64,000 bases of DNA from Methanosalsum natronophilum. GTDB lineage: Archaea; Halobacteriota; Methanosarcinia; Methanosarcinales; Methanosarcinaceae. Below the pieces are notes generated by a model. It made no database searches, was not told the origin of the DNA, and saw only the letters and a list, made by a program, of their open reading frames with translations. This document shows, in pieces, positions 53,798-63,910 of this stretch; position 1 is the first letter of the stretch, and each line of letters opens with the position of its first letter. The position numbers and the translations under genes are program-made. The stretch spans positions 41,386 through 105,385 of the forward strand of contig NZ_JANUCS010000003.1 of NCBI RefSeq assembly GCF_024808815.1, given 5' to 3'.

Positions 53798-55135
53798 ATG
53801 ACCTCAGATTTAAACACTAAAGTAAAAGCTGCCAGTAAAGCGGCTATTGTACTGGCGAGTATGAATGCCGATGAGAAAAACAAAGCGCTTGAATCAATGG
53901 CAAAAGCATTAGATGCAAAAAGATCATCAATAATTCAAGCGAATGCCCAAGATATAGATAATGCAATGAAATTAAAAAATGATGGTCTCATTTCCCAGGC
54001 ATTAGTTGATAGGTTGAAAGTTGATGATAATAAAATAGATGGGATGATTGCAGGGATTCTAGATGTTGTAGACCTTGAAGATCCAACTGGAAAGACTTTA
54101 GAATCTATTGAAATTGCAAAAGGCACATTTTTGTATAAGGTAAGCTGCCCAATTGGATTAATTGGTGTTGTATTTGAATCAAGGCCCGATGTTGTTCCAC
54201 AAATAATGTCATTGTGCTTAAAAAGTGGTAATTCAATTGTCTTCAAAGGTGGCAGTGAAGCCATTCACTCAAACAAAATAATTTTTGATATCTTGATAGA
54301 GGCAATAGAACGTTCAAGCAAAGTGCCAGCTGAATGCTTTAATTTATTAGAGTCAAGAGAAGAAGTAATGGATTTGCTAAGTGAGGATGATTATATCGAC
54401 TTGGTCATACCACGTGGTTCAAACGAGTTTGTTAAGTTTATACAAGACAACACTCGAATTCCAGTACTAGGCCATGCAGATGGAGTTTGCCATGTATATG
54501 TGGATGAAATGGCAGATTTAGATAAAGCATATAAGGTATGTTTCGATTCGAAAGTCCAATATCCAGCTGTTTGCAATGCAATGGAAACATTGCTGGTTAA
54601 TAAGCATATAGCACCTAAATTTTTACCTAAGATGGTAGAGATGTATAAAACAGCAAATGTTGAGATTAGATGCGACGACAGATCTTATGATATTGCTAAA
54701 GATATACAAGGATTAAATCTGAAAAGAGTTGAGGAAAAAGATTGGAAGACTGAATACAATGATTTAATTCTCTCTATAAAAGTAATTGATTCTTTAGATG
54801 AAGCTGTTAGTCATATTAACACCCACGGATCTCACCATACAGACTCGATTGTAACAGAGGACAATGATAACAAGAGAAGATTTGTGAGTTTGGTTGATTC
54901 ATCAAGTACTATTATTAATGCGTCCACAAGGTTTGCAGATGGATATAGGTATGGTAAAGGAGCAGAAGTTGGAATAAGTACAAATAAAATCCATGCAAGA
55001 GGTCCAGTTGGTATGGAAGGTTTGGCTATTTATAAATATGTACTTGTTGGCGATGGAGATACAGTGGCAGATTTTGAAGATGATGGTTGCAAAAAATACA
55101 CTCATAAGAATGTACTAAAAGAGTTTAACATCTAA
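53798..55135 (+). CDS. proA: glutamate-5-semialdehyde dehydrogenase
   Basis: 445 aa. An aldehyde dehydrogenase fold specific to gamma-glutamyl phosphate: IGLIGVVFESRPDV, LKSGNSIVFKGGSEA, the catalytic Cys in YPAVCNAMETLLV and GPVGMEGLAIYKY near the end. It reduces gamma-glutamyl phosphate to the semialdehyde. ATG 53798 is chosen for AGGTG 8 bp upstream and for the family N-terminus; the ATG at 53738 adds 20 unconserved residues. proB follows after 45 bp. Confidence 0.95.
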   Translation: MTSDLNTKVKAASKAAIVLASMNADEKNKALESMAKALDAKRSSIIQANAQDIDNAMKLKNDGLISQALVDRLKVDDNKIDGMIAGILDVVDLEDPTGKTLESIEIAKGTFLYKVSCPIGLIGVVFESRPDVVPQIMSLCLKSGNSIVFKGGSEAIHSNKIIFDILIEAIERSSKVPAECFNLLESREEVMDLLSEDDYIDLVIPRGSNEFVKFIQDNTRIPVLGHADGVCHVYVDEMADLDKAYKVCFDSKVQYPAVCNAMETLLVNKHIAPKFLPKMVEMYKTANVEIRCDDRSYDIAKDIQGLNLKRVEEKDWKTEYNDLILSIKVIDSLDEAVSHINTHGSHHTDSIVTEDNDNKRRFVSLVDSSSTIINASTRFADGYRYGKGAEVGISTNKIHARGPVGMEGLAIYKYVLVGDGDTVADFEDDGCKKYTHKNVLKEFNI

Positions 55136-55180
55136 TAATGATTCACTATGAACAAATTATAGGCTGAGAGGAAACTGTTT

Positions 55181-56308
55181 TTGACTTATAGAAATAAATT
55201 CCTTGGCAAAGTAGAGAAGATAGTTGTTAAGGTAGGTACATCTTCAATTACAAGTGATGATGGTAAGTTAAATATTGAGTTTATGAAAAATGTAGCTTAC
55301 CAGATATCTCAACTTCAGAAATTGAACAAACAAGTTATAATTGTTAGTTCGGGCTCTATTGGAGTTGGAATTGAAATGTTAAAACTAGGTTATAGGCCTA
55401 GGGAAATACCTATTAGACAAGCAGCTGCAGCAGTTGGACAAAGTGTGCTTATGCAGGAATGGAGAAAAGCTTTTGATGACTATGACTTGGATGTTGCGCA
55501 GATATTGTTATCATATGATTCATTTTCAAGCAGACTGACCTACTTAAATTTAAGGAATAGTATATCTACTCTTTTAAGCTATGGAGTTATACCAATAATT
55601 AATGAGAATGATCCTACTTGTGTTCATGAGATTGAAGCTACATTTGGTGACAATGATAAACTTTCAGCAATGGTTGCAAGTAAAATAGAGGCAGATTTAT
55701 TGATTATGTTATCAGATATAGATGGACTTTATGATAAAAACCCAAAACGAAATCCGGATGCTAAATTATTGTCCACTGTAGAGGAAATAACTCCTGAAAT
55801 CGAAAGTTTTGGAGGCAACCCTTCAAGCACCAAGGGTACTGGAGGTATGAGAACTAAGATTGAAGCTGCAAAAATATGCAACATGACTGGATGCTTTATG
55901 GTCATTGCTAACAGTGCAATAGAAAATGTAATATTAAAAATCTTGGACGGTGAACAAATCGGTACATTGTTTTTGACAAAAGAAGATGTACATAAAAATA
56001 GAATTAGATGGATTATACTTTCCAAGTCATCTGGGAAAATTGTTGTTGACCATGGTGCAAAAAATGCAATTGAAAAGAAGATGAGCTTGCTACCATCAGG
56101 TGTTGTAGATGTGACAGGAAATTTCGAAAGAGGAGATATAATAGAAATTGAATGTGATGGTTATTTGTTTGCAAAAGGTATCACAGATTATAGCTCAGAT
56201 GAACTTGATCTCATTAAAGGCCTTCACACAGACAAAATAGTGGAGGTATTAGGCTACAAGAACTACAATCATGTAATAAAACAGGAAAATATTGGTATTA
56301 TCAATTGA
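55181..56308 (+). CDS. proB: glutamate 5-kinase
   Basis: 375 aa. The amino-acid kinase domain (VVKVGTSSIT, VSSGSIGVGI, RQAAAAVGQSVLM, NENDPT, FGDNDKLSAMVA, GTGGMRTKIEAAK) is followed by a C-terminal PUA domain (KIVVDHGAKNAI, FERGDIIEIE). It starts proline synthesis and is expected to be feedback-inhibited by proline. The start is TTG 55181 with GAGAGGA upstream. It ends the proC-DUF356-proA-proB cluster and is convergent with the Toprim gene, 6 bp away. Confidence 0.95.
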   Translation: MTYRNKFLGKVEKIVVKVGTSSITSDDGKLNIEFMKNVAYQISQLQKLNKQVIIVSSGSIGVGIEMLKLGYRPREIPIRQAAAAVGQSVLMQEWRKAFDDYDLDVAQILLSYDSFSSRLTYLNLRNSISTLLSYGVIPIINENDPTCVHEIEATFGDNDKLSAMVASKIEADLLIMLSDIDGLYDKNPKRNPDAKLLSTVEEITPEIESFGGNPSSTKGTGGMRTKIEAAKICNMTGCFMVIANSAIENVILKILDGEQIGTLFLTKEDVHKNRIRWIILSKSSGKIVVDHGAKNAIEKKMSLLPSGVVDVTGNFERGDIIEIECDGYLFAKGITDYSSDELDLIKGLHTDKIVEVLGYKNYNHVIKQENIGIIN

Positions 56309-56314
56309 TCTTAC

Positions 56315-56740
56315 TTAATAGCTTTTAAAATTTGTATTAGTTATACTCTCTAATTTTTTAACATATGAATATATACTCTCAATATCTTTTATTTCTTTTT
56401 TCACTAGAGATTTTAATCTTAATCTGATATTTGTATCAACATCAATAGATGAGTGCTCTAAGTACTTTGCCATTTTTATTGCTAGCTCCTCACCTGCATT
56501 ATCCCAATCAGTTAAAATAACAACATTTCTTTGTTCTCTCTCGACACCTTCAATGAAATTAAGTAGTGATCTGCTATTAGGAGTTTTAATATTTCCATTG
56601 ATGCCTAATTTTTTCAGTGAAGCAACATCTCTTTTACCTTCAACAATGATAATGTCACCTAATGCAGCTTTTTCTTCAAGTTCTTCTAATACTTTTTCAA
56701 CCTTATCGAGTTTTACTTTATAGTCATTTAAGCTTACCAG
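56315..56740 (-). CDS. Toprim-domain protein with a non-standard start codon
   Basis: About 141 aa. IIIVEGKRDVASLKKLG carries the Toprim Glu and VILTDWDNAGEELAIKMA the DxD, so the metal-binding core is intact; such small archaeal Toprim proteins are primase-like or nuclease-like with unknown function. The frame is open from just after a TAG, but there is no ATG, GTG or TTG before the domain. GGGGATCAC precedes CTG at 56740, which I take as start. It ends a long minus-strand run of genes. Confidence 0.78.
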   Translation of the reverse strand: MVSLNDYKVKLDKVEKVLEELEEKAALGDIIIVEGKRDVASLKKLGINGNIKTPNSRSLLNFIEGVEREQRNVVILTDWDNAGEELAIKMAKYLEHSSIDVDTNIRLRLKSLVKKEIKDIESIYSYVKKLESITNTNFKSY

Positions 56741-56770
56741 TGTGATCCCCTACATTACTCAAATCATTTA

Positions 56771-57082
56771 TTATAGTGCATCAATAAGTTTTTTAATTAC
56801 ACTATTATATGAAATATCTTTAATTTTTATAGTTTTTCTGTGATTTTTTAATCCTTTTATTATTTCGATCTTATTTTGCTTTACTCCAAAAAAAGATGCC
56901 AGAACATCAATTAATTGCAAATTAGCCTTGCCACACTTTGGCTCTTCAGTTATTTTAACTTGGATCGTTTTTCTCCAAGAATTGTAAGCGTAAGGGACAT
57001 GATTTTCCTTTGAACCAGGAATGATTTCTAATTTTAAAAGAATTCCATCATCTATGTCCTTAATTGCTTCTTCCAGCTCCAT
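56771..57082 (-). CDS. DUF167 (YggU-like) protein
   Basis: 103 aa. LKLEIIPGSKENHV, IQVKITEEPKCGKANLQLI and IEIIKGLKNHRKTIKI match the DUF167 fold, in which the KxxG...AN...G..S.K pattern is conserved. Function unknown across the family. It lies between the DUF531 and Toprim genes on the same strand with short gaps. Confidence 0.85.
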   Translation of the reverse strand: MELEEAIKDIDDGILLKLEIIPGSKENHVPYAYNSWRKTIQVKITEEPKCGKANLQLIDVLASFFGVKQNKIEIIKGLKNHRKTIKIKDISYNSVIKKLIDAL

Positions 57083-57157
57083 ATTATCTATAGTTATTGA
57101 ATGAATCGTTTATTACATCTTTTCTAGGTACTAAAATCAATTGCCATAAATCTTATT

Positions 57158-57703
57158 CTAAAAGAGATTGCTATATTCATATTTTGTATTCATAATTGTA
57201 TGTATAGTAGAAGGTATTGCACCAATTGCGGTACAAGTTTCTAATGAAACGCCGTTTCCTGTTATGTCTAAATGATATTTAGAAAATCTTAATATGCTTT
57301 TTGGTAGACCTTTTCTACCAAGTCCAATTAATATCAAAAACGATTTGTTATTCATGATTTCTTCTACTAGCTGACAAGAATTAATCTGAAATTTTTTATC
57401 AGGCTTTGATGTGGTAACTACAGGAGCACCTAAATGCGATTGAAATCCTTTTTTGGGTAACGGCAAGTTAGTGACACGCTTTTCACAATTTAATAGATCT
57501 AAATATTTTCCCGAGTCCCCTATAGTTGTTTTCTCGGTGATAATTTTAGTTAATTCATCAACATTTAAATCAAAAGGGAAGTTAAAAAGTGCTAAATTGT
57601 AACCGTAAGCATAGCATATTGGTGCAGACCTAGCAATAGCACGATAATGTGCATCTAATACCTTTATTTTATCATAAGTATTGACTAATCCAATTGTTAA
57701 CAT
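57158..57703 (-). CDS. DUF531 family protein
   Basis: 181 aa. The opening LTIGLVNTYDKIKVLDAHYR is typical of DUF531, a euryarchaeal family without known function. The LILIGLGRKGLPKSIL segment resembles SPOUT methyltransferase loops, and the terminal VSLETCTAIGAIPSTIHTI is also conserved; a methyltransferase-like fold is only a suggestion. It follows the GNAT gene by 24 bp. Confidence 0.75.
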   Translation of the reverse strand: MLTIGLVNTYDKIKVLDAHYRAIARSAPICYAYGYNLALFNFPFDLNVDELTKIITEKTTIGDSGKYLDLLNCEKRVTNLPLPKKGFQSHLGAPVVTTSKPDKKFQINSCQLVEEIMNNKSFLILIGLGRKGLPKSILRFSKYHLDITGNGVSLETCTAIGAIPSTIHTIMNTKYEYSNLF

Positions 57704-57727
57704 ATTTTTACCTTAAGAATAAATATA

Positions 57728-58159
57728 TCATTTAAGAGAATACCTGAAAACTTTTTTAGTACATTTATTAAATAAACAACAACTAGCACATTTTCTCCAA
57801 AGCACTTTTTTATAGTTTAAATCAACTTCTTCAAATCCAACCCTTGAAAAGAAAGCATTATCATACGTTTTCGCATAAATGTACTTATGTTCTTTCGGTG
57901 TTTGCTCTAAAACATAATTTATCAATTGTCTTCCAATACCTTTCCCTCTATGATTTGGCGCTATAGCGATGGTATGTATTTCTGGGAATGGATTGAATAT
58001 GAGTGCAATACAACCGATTACAGAGCTGTTACTTTCAGCAAGGAAGAAGTCTTCAATTGGTATATCTTCAATGTTCAAAAAGTATGTAGAAACTAATCTA
58101 ACTATTGAACTCCTGTCACTCTCATCACAGCACCTTATGTTTAATTCATTTAAATTCAT
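57728..58159 (-). CDS. GNAT N-acetyltransferase with C-terminal Cys cluster
   Basis: 143 aa. The acetyl-CoA loop is NHRGKGIGRQLI, preceded by IHTIAIAP, as in ArgA-like GNAT proteins (COG1246). After the domain, C124, C127, C128 and C133 (CASCCLFNKC) form a possible metal or Fe-S site not found in ordinary ArgA. Its ATG overlaps the larE stop by 4 bp (ATGA), so it is translationally coupled to larE. N-acetylglutamate synthase is one possible role; the substrate is not established. Confidence 0.78.
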   Translation of the reverse strand: MNLNELNIRCCDESDRSSIVRLVSTYFLNIEDIPIEDFFLAESNSSVIGCIALIFNPFPEIHTIAIAPNHRGKGIGRQLINYVLEQTPKEHKYIYAKTYDNAFFSRVGFEEVDLNYKKVLWRKCASCCLFNKCTKKVFRYSLK

Positions 58160-58953
58160 TCAGTTTCAATCATGCTTCCACTTCTAAACCCTTGAATATC
58201 CAATGTTATATGATTGAGTCCAATTTTATGAAAATACTGAATAATACTCTGCCGATTAATCAAAAGCTTGTTAAATTCATTTGGACTTATTTCAATCCTT
58301 GCAATGCTATTGTGTAACCTGACTCGAACAGAGACAAAATCAAATTGGTATAAAAAATCTTCAGCCTCTTCAATTTTGTGCAAGTCTTTTTTTGTAATGC
58401 GGGTATTAAATGGTATTCTAGTAGCTAAACAACTTTCAGAAGGCTTATTGCGATTTGAAAGATTTAGGTATGAAGCAATCTCTCTAATATCATCTTTATA
58501 AATCCCAAAAGTGATGAAAGGTGAATGTAAAATATCTTTATTTTCATGAACTGCTTTTATCCCTGGTCTATAATCCTTTAGATCAGAGCAGTTAGTTCCT
58601 TCTACAACCATATCATAATTATTCCTGCTTGCAAAATCCCTTAGTTTTTCAATAATAACCTTTTTGCAGTAATAACACCTGAATTTATTGTTTGATAAAA
58701 CATCATTTTTGTTTTCAAGGTCAGCAGGAAGGATGACATGTTTAATACCTATTTCTTTAGAAACAAGTTCACAATTTTCAATTTCACGTCTGGGTAAAAA
58801 AATTGAGTCGACAGTTATTGCTGTTGCATCATCTTTTAATTTATCGTAAGCTATATGAGCCAGTACTGAACTATCAATTCCACCAGAAAAAGCAATAAGA
58901 ACCTTTTTATCTGCAAAAGAATTTGCAATCCGTGCTATTTTTTGTTGAATCAT
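58156..58953 (-). CDS. larE: LarE-like sacrificial sulfur transferase
   Basis: 265 aa. The PP-loop AFSGGIDSSVLA binds ATP, VEGTNCSDL and RPG are LarE blocks, and C175 (SESCLATRIP) matches the sulfur-donating Cys of Lactobacillus LarE. C93 and C96 (CYYCKK) are also present, so three Cys could hold a [4Fe-4S] cluster, making it the non-sacrificial type described from Thermotoga. LarE builds the nickel-pincer cofactor together with LarB and LarC, neither of which is in the window. It sits between pheS and the GNAT gene. Confidence 0.88.
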   Translation of the reverse strand: MIQQKIARIANSFADKKVLIAFSGGIDSSVLAHIAYDKLKDDATAITVDSIFLPRREIENCELVSKEIGIKHVILPADLENKNDVLSNNKFRCYYCKKVIIEKLRDFASRNNYDMVVEGTNCSDLKDYRPGIKAVHENKDILHSPFITFGIYKDDIREIASYLNLSNRNKPSESCLATRIPFNTRITKKDLHKIEEAEDFLYQFDFVSVRVRLHNSIARIEISPNEFNKLLINRQSIIQYFHKIGLNHITLDIQGFRSGSMIETE

Positions 58954-58974
58954 ATGTGAATAGAGTATACCTAT

Positions 58975-60453
58975 TTAGAATTTGAAAATCTCAGAGTCTC
59001 TTAACCAACTAATGTCTGATCTATACAATTCTCTTAAATCTTTCAAGCCAAGTTTTAACATTGCAACTCGACTAACACCAAGACCCCATGCTAGGACAGG
59101 CTCTTTTATTCCTAAGGGTTCAGTAACTTCTTTTCTAAAAATCCCAGCTCCCCCTAATTCAACCCATCCCATACCTTCAATGTAAACCTCAGGTTCAACA
59201 CTAGGTTCTGTATAGGGGAAGTATCCTGGTCTAAATCTAACATTTTCGAACCCCATTCTATGATAAAATTCAGAAAGACAGCCTAGAAGATTAGCAAAAG
59301 ACATATTTTTATCCATTACAACTCCCTCAAGTTGCTCAAACTCTGGTGTATGCGTGGGATCAATCGTTTCTCTTCGATAAGCTCGATCTATACAAAAAGC
59401 TTTTACTGGTGGATCAGGGTTATCAGCTAAATATTTGATAGTGATTGCCGTTGTATGTGTTCTGAGCACATTCCTTGAAGCAATTTCTTCACTCCATGTT
59501 CCACCCCATCCTGTAGATTCACTATCTCCTCCATGCTCATGCATTGCAGCCACATGGCGCTTATATTTATCAGGCAATTCACTTCTAGAACTTAAATGAA
59601 AAGTATCCTGCATTTCTCTAGCTGGATGGTCCTGGGGTTGAAACAATGTATCAAAGTTCCAAAAGGAGCTTTGTATAACATCTCCTTTAATTTCAGTAAA
59701 TCCCATCTCTAAGAAAATACTTCTCATTTGGTTCAGTAAACGCTGATAAGGATGAATTTTAGCAGCAAATGTTTTTTTTGCTGGTTTTTTAATATCATAA
59801 GGTCTAATTTTTTTATTTTTCCATTCTCCACTTTTTAAAAGATCAGCAGTAATCTGAGTAATTTCTTCTTCCAGATCAATACCTTCTTCCAATAATGCTA
59901 GACCAGAATCAGTTATTTGAACAATTCTACTTTTATCTTCTTCTTCATAGACAAGTTTTCTTTTGATCAAATCCTTTAAAACTTCTTTGTTTGATTCAGC
60001 TTCTTTATAATCAATGGATTGGCTTTTTAGTTTTTCGAGCAAAAACTCATCATAACCTTTCTCTGCTTTAGATTGAGGAATAACTTTTCCATCATTAATC
60101 TTGGCCCAGCCTTTTTTTAATAACCAACCTGTAGCGATTCCAACTAGTTGAGGTGAATATTTATTTTTCAATTCTTCCATGGAAACGGGCTCATCAATAG
60201 AATCTATAATTCTTCTTTCAGGAAGTCCATTCTCAGCGTAGTTCTCTCCTTCTTTTGTTAAATAATATTGTTTTGTAATATTATCGACTACACTCAAATA
60301 ACCCTTTTCTTCAAGCAAAAAAGAAGCATGTATTGCAGCTTCAACTTTTAGATTTGTTTTTTCGGCGAGCTCAGTTGGAGTTAATTTATGCTTATCATTG
60401 AATGAAAGTAAAACTTTTTTTTCATGAGTAGTGAGGTTATAATTCAAGTTCAT
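58975..60453 (-). CDS. pheS: phenylalanyl-tRNA synthetase alpha subunit
   Basis: 492 aa, archaeal/eukaryotic type. Three N-terminal winged-helix modules (about residues 1-210) precede the class II core: motif 1 near [11 protein letters not shown], motif 2 [10 protein letters not shown], motif 3 [13 protein letters not shown]. The (alpha-beta)2 enzyme charges tRNA-Phe. pheT is not in the window. AGGTA lies before ATG 60453; trpS ends 28 bp upstream. Confidence 0.96.
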   Translation of the reverse strand: MNLNYNLTTHEKKVLLSFNDKHKLTPTELAEKTNLKVEAAIHASFLLEEKGYLSVVDNITKQYYLTKEGENYAENGLPERRIIDSIDEPVSMEELKNKYSPQLVGIATGWLLKKGWAKINDGKVIPQSKAEKGYDEFLLEKLKSQSIDYKEAESNKEVLKDLIKRKLVYEEEDKSRIVQITDSGLALLEEGIDLEEEITQITADLLKSGEWKNKKIRPYDIKKPAKKTFAAKIHPYQRLLNQMRSIFLEMGFTEIKGDVIQSSFWNFDTLFQPQDHPAREMQDTFHLSSRSELPDKYKRHVAAMHEHGGDSESTGWGGTWSEEIASRNVLRTHTTAITIKYLADNPDPPVKAFCIDRAYRRETIDPTHTPEFEQLEGVVMDKNMSFANLLGCLSEFYHRMGFENVRFRPGYFPYTEPSVEPEVYIEGMGWVELGGAGIFRKEVTEPLGIKEPVLAWGLGVSRVAMLKLGLKDLRELYRSDISWLRDSEIFKF

Positions 60454-60481
60454 ACTAAATACCTACCATTACATAAGATAG

Positions 60482-61792
60482 TCAGTTTTTATAACTAATT
60501 CCATATTCTTCTAATAAACTCTTCGCATTTTCCCTTTCAATTTGGTGACTAGTTAAAAACTGATTCATAATTTCAGCAGCATATTTTTTACAATGACCAC
60601 ATAAAAGTTCACCATTTTTACACTCTTGATGAATCCTTTTAAGCTCCTTATCATCTTCAACAAGATGGAACAACATTATCTCGAAAATAGAACAATTTTC
60701 AGGCACTCCACCTAATTCCCTTTGCTCCGTAGAACTTATTCTACCACCAGTTTTAGATCTCATTATTTTTTTTGCTGCATCTTTTGGGTTATCAGTTAAA
60801 GCGATATAACTTTCAGGGGAGCTACTCGACATTTTTCCTCCCTGGAGTCCGGTCATAAAACGATGATAAGTAGATACAGGTGGCATAAATGCATATCCGC
60901 CATATTTCAGCTCTACTTCACGAACAACCTGAGCTATTTTTTCATAATCATCGAACTCATAAATATCGACATGACCTTCGAAAAGTTGTGCATTATTGTC
61001 GAACCTTTGTTTAATAGCTAATAAAGCTTCATTTGGAGCTGATTTACCTCTAACACTATAATAAGGTATATTTGACTTATCAGCTCTTTTTTCAATTCTA
61101 AAAAGGTTCATCTTGTTTGCTAAACCTCTTGTTAATCTAATATGAGGATCTTGATCAGCTCCAACAGGGATAACAGTGGGTTTTGGTCCACTATTATCTT
61201 CTACTTGTGGATTTAAAATATCTGCACTTTGGCACAATGCACTAATTGTATGAGATATGTTGGTATTACCACTAAAACCATAAATTGAACCCATTTCAGA
61301 AAAATTAACTTTAACACCTAGTTCAAAAGCCAAATTCATAATCTTATCTGATTCTGATTGGAAGTAAATGTGCCCATCTGGTTTGAAACCAAGTGCTATT
61401 AAACTAAGAATATATTCATTAATACCAATTTCTTTACACATCTCCCAGCTGCTCCCTCTTACAGAATAAGCCTCTCTATCAGCAATTCCTACAAAAGCAT
61501 CACCTCCCATTTTCTGATGCCAAATAATTTGATCCATTACCATCTTATGGCCTAAATGAACATGACCACTTGGCATAAATCCGCTCATCACTGCAAATGG
61601 CTCATTGTTCTGAATTGCTTCAATAATTTTTCCATATCCTCTATGTCCAAAAATGATATTTCTTCTAATATACTTGTTAGGCTTAGGAACTGTAGGAATT
61701 AAATCTTCGAATGGCGATATTCCAAAATCTTGAAAAAGCTTGGAATAATCTTGAATATCAGTTGAACCCCATGGATTAATTTCATTGTTCAT
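60482..61792 (-). CDS. trpS: tryptophanyl-tRNA synthetase
   Basis: 436 aa, the archaeal/eukaryotic form. The class I signatures are [10 protein letters not shown] (HIGH) and [11 protein letters not shown] (KMSKS). [15 protein letters not shown] is the usual TrpRS adenylate loop. The C-terminal domain contains [10 protein letters not shown], as in archaeal TrpRS. GAGAT precedes ATG 61792. It is cotranscribed with pheS. Confidence 0.96.
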   Translation of the reverse strand: MNNEINPWGSTDIQDYSKLFQDFGISPFEDLIPTVPKPNKYIRRNIIFGHRGYGKIIEAIQNNEPFAVMSGFMPSGHVHLGHKMVMDQIIWHQKMGGDAFVGIADREAYSVRGSSWEMCKEIGINEYILSLIALGFKPDGHIYFQSESDKIMNLAFELGVKVNFSEMGSIYGFSGNTNISHTISALCQSADILNPQVEDNSGPKPTVIPVGADQDPHIRLTRGLANKMNLFRIEKRADKSNIPYYSVRGKSAPNEALLAIKQRFDNNAQLFEGHVDIYEFDDYEKIAQVVREVELKYGGYAFMPPVSTYHRFMTGLQGGKMSSSSPESYIALTDNPKDAAKKIMRSKTGGRISSTEQRELGGVPENCSIFEIMLFHLVEDDKELKRIHQECKNGELLCGHCKKYAAEIMNQFLTSHQIERENAKSLLEEYGISYKN

Positions 61793-61898
61793 CTGTAATC
61801 TCTCTTTTCACTTAAGACGCTTTACAATAGGGAGCTATCTTTACTTAATAAAGTTCTAACCTAAGGCTTACGCTTCAATAGAAACAAGACATAACTTA

Positions 61899-63125
61899 TT
61901 AATCTTTTCTATTTTTTATAGCTTCAAAATCATAAGGAATAGGCGCCTCAGTTGGTATAGAATCAACAAGTTCAATAAATTCAGGTGTATGCATCAAACA
62001 TCTATCTTTTTTCCCGTGAAACTCTGAAAATGTTCTTATATTTTTCCAAATCTGCTTTAAACTCTTATTTTCGATATTTCCAAATTGGAATGGTAAATAG
62101 GGACAGGGCTTTACAGAACCATCAACACAAACATGCAACCATCTCTGCCCAGCTAAACATCCTAACATTTGTCCTTCAAAGTATGTATTAGAAAATATAC
62201 GTGGTCCTGTTTCTGTAGTATTTATTTCATTGTAAAAGTTCAAGATCCTTTCCCTGTCATTATCTGATAGAATGGGATCACCTTTTTTCTTAGGAACTGA
62301 CTCCCACAACGAGAATTCATGGGCGCCAAGATCAGATACAAACTTGTACATTTCATCAAGTTCATTGATATTTGAGGGAGATACATGAGTTGTGACGGTA
62401 ACAAGCAGCCCTGCTTCTAATCCATACTTTATCGCAGATACAGCACTGTCAAAAGCTCCTTCAAGTTTCCTGACAGAATCATGTTTACTTGGTTCGGTTG
62501 AATATAAACTAACTAACAAATTATGAAGTCCCGCATCCTTCAGTCTTTTTGCCGTATCTAAATTGATCTCAGTTCCTGGAGTAAAGATGTTAACAATTGC
62601 ACGGTCTTTATCTACGTAATCAATAAGCTCAAAGATTTCATCTCGCAGTAGAGGATCACCTTCAGTGAATGTTATAATGAAACAGCCCATATCTAGTGCT
62701 TCATCAATAGTACTTTTAATTTTTTTAATATCTATTTCTCCCTCTCCTCCACTTACAACACAATGCTCACAGTTGCATTTACAATCTCTTGTTATCTCAA
62801 AAGAAACAGTTTCAGGAACATAATTTCCAAGAGCGGTTTTAAATTCTGCACGTATTAATCTATTAAACACATTGCTAGGTATAGGCGGTAACCACGTTGA
62901 TGCAATAATGCCATCTTTAGTAACCTTTGCTGGCTTTTCTCCTTTAAGTCTAGAATTTATTCGATCAACAAAAGGCTGACATAAATATTTAAGATGACCT
63001 TCTACATGTAATTTATAGTCAATATTATCTGTGGTGAGCTTGAACTGTGCACCCGGAACTGACAGTATCTCCAAACCACCCGCCTCATCATGCTTTAAAT
63101 AATTGGATTCGTTTTTATTTGACAT
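61899..63125 (-). CDS. radical SAM protein with SPASM/twitch-like C-terminus
   Basis: 408 aa. The CxxxCxxC site is CKCNCEHC (C115, C119, C122), followed by TEGDPLLRDEIFEL and other barrel strands. The C-terminal GCLAGQRWLHVCVDGSVKPCPY resembles the auxiliary-cluster region of SPASM/twitch proteins. About 100 residues precede the core. ATG 63125 has a ribosome-like GGTAGTGA upstream; the TTG at 63146 does not. Family members modify peptides or cofactors; the substrate is unknown. It follows the KaiC-like gene by 17 bp. Confidence 0.83.
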   Translation of the reverse strand: MSNKNESNYLKHDEAGGLEILSVPGAQFKLTTDNIDYKLHVEGHLKYLCQPFVDRINSRLKGEKPAKVTKDGIIASTWLPPIPSNVFNRLIRAEFKTALGNYVPETVSFEITRDCKCNCEHCVVSGGEGEIDIKKIKSTIDEALDMGCFIITFTEGDPLLRDEIFELIDYVDKDRAIVNIFTPGTEINLDTAKRLKDAGLHNLLVSLYSTEPSKHDSVRKLEGAFDSAVSAIKYGLEAGLLVTVTTHVSPSNINELDEMYKFVSDLGAHEFSLWESVPKKKGDPILSDNDRERILNFYNEINTTETGPRIFSNTYFEGQMLGCLAGQRWLHVCVDGSVKPCPYLPFQFGNIENKSLKQIWKNIRTFSEFHGKKDRCLMHTPEFIELVDSIPTEAPIPYDFEAIKNRKD

Positions 63126-63142
63126 AAAATATTCACTACCAT

Positions 63143-63910
63143 TCAAAAACTTATAAAATCAGTTGTGTCACACTCATCTCCAATCACCGACTCCGAGGGA
63201 TATACGACTATTCCGTCATCAACGATGTTATAAGGGTGAATTGTTTCTTTATGTTTGACACCTCTCATCTTCAGAATTTCAATTGCACGGTTACGATTTC
63301 CACTTACTCTAAATACATGCATCTTAATAACACCCTCGCAAAGATACTCTTCTACATTAAAATTTGCATTATGTTGTTGAATCTCACTTGTAATTAGTGT
63401 AGTACAATCCATATTTTCTACATTCCGTATGAATTCCAATATAACATGTCTAACGCTAACGGGGTCAGAAGATATTTTGAGTGAAGTCAAAGAGTCAATA
63501 AATAGCCTTTTTGCACCAATTTCTTTAATATTGGAATAGATTTCTTTTAATAAATGCTCGATTGTGGCTACTTCTGCAGTAGTACTTAATGTCTTTTGCT
63601 TTTCTTTAATGTATTTACTGTACAAGATAGGATTTGATCTGATTATACGAAGCTTGTTTTCTTTAACAGCCCGTTCTAAATCCCATCCATGTCTCCACAT
63701 ATTTCTCATAATCCTTGCAGGTGATTCTTCAAGAGTTACATAAACTCCAGGTTCATTATACTCAGTTACACCCTTGTATAGATACTGAATCCCAAAGGTT
63801 GATTTTCCGGCACCTGGGGGTCCAGTTAAAAGTATAACATCGTTTTCTATGAACCCTCCCTCAATCATTTCATCAAGGCCTGGTATAGAGCTTGGCACAC
63901 GTCGGGTCAT
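63143..63910 (-). CDS. KaiC-like RecA-fold ATPase
   Basis: 255 aa, a single KaiC domain. RVPSSIPGLDEMIEGGF is the usual opening, Walker A is GPPGAGKST, the catalytic Glu pair is in TLEESP, and Walker B is LFIDSLTSL. Single-domain KaiC-like proteins in archaea act in signalling, motility or stress and do not form the cyanobacterial clock. ATG 63910 fits the family N-terminus; upstream in-frame codons run to the window edge without homology. It heads the radical SAM-trpS-pheS run. Confidence 0.88.
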   Translation of the reverse strand: MTRRVPSSIPGLDEMIEGGFIENDVILLTGPPGAGKSTFGIQYLYKGVTEYNEPGVYVTLEESPARIMRNMWRHGWDLERAVKENKLRIIRSNPILYSKYIKEKQKTLSTTAEVATIEHLLKEIYSNIKEIGAKRLFIDSLTSLKISSDPVSVRHVILEFIRNVENMDCTTLITSEIQQHNANFNVEEYLCEGVIKMHVFRVSGNRNRAIEILKMRGVKHKETIHPYNIVDDGIVVYPSESVIGDECDTTDFISF

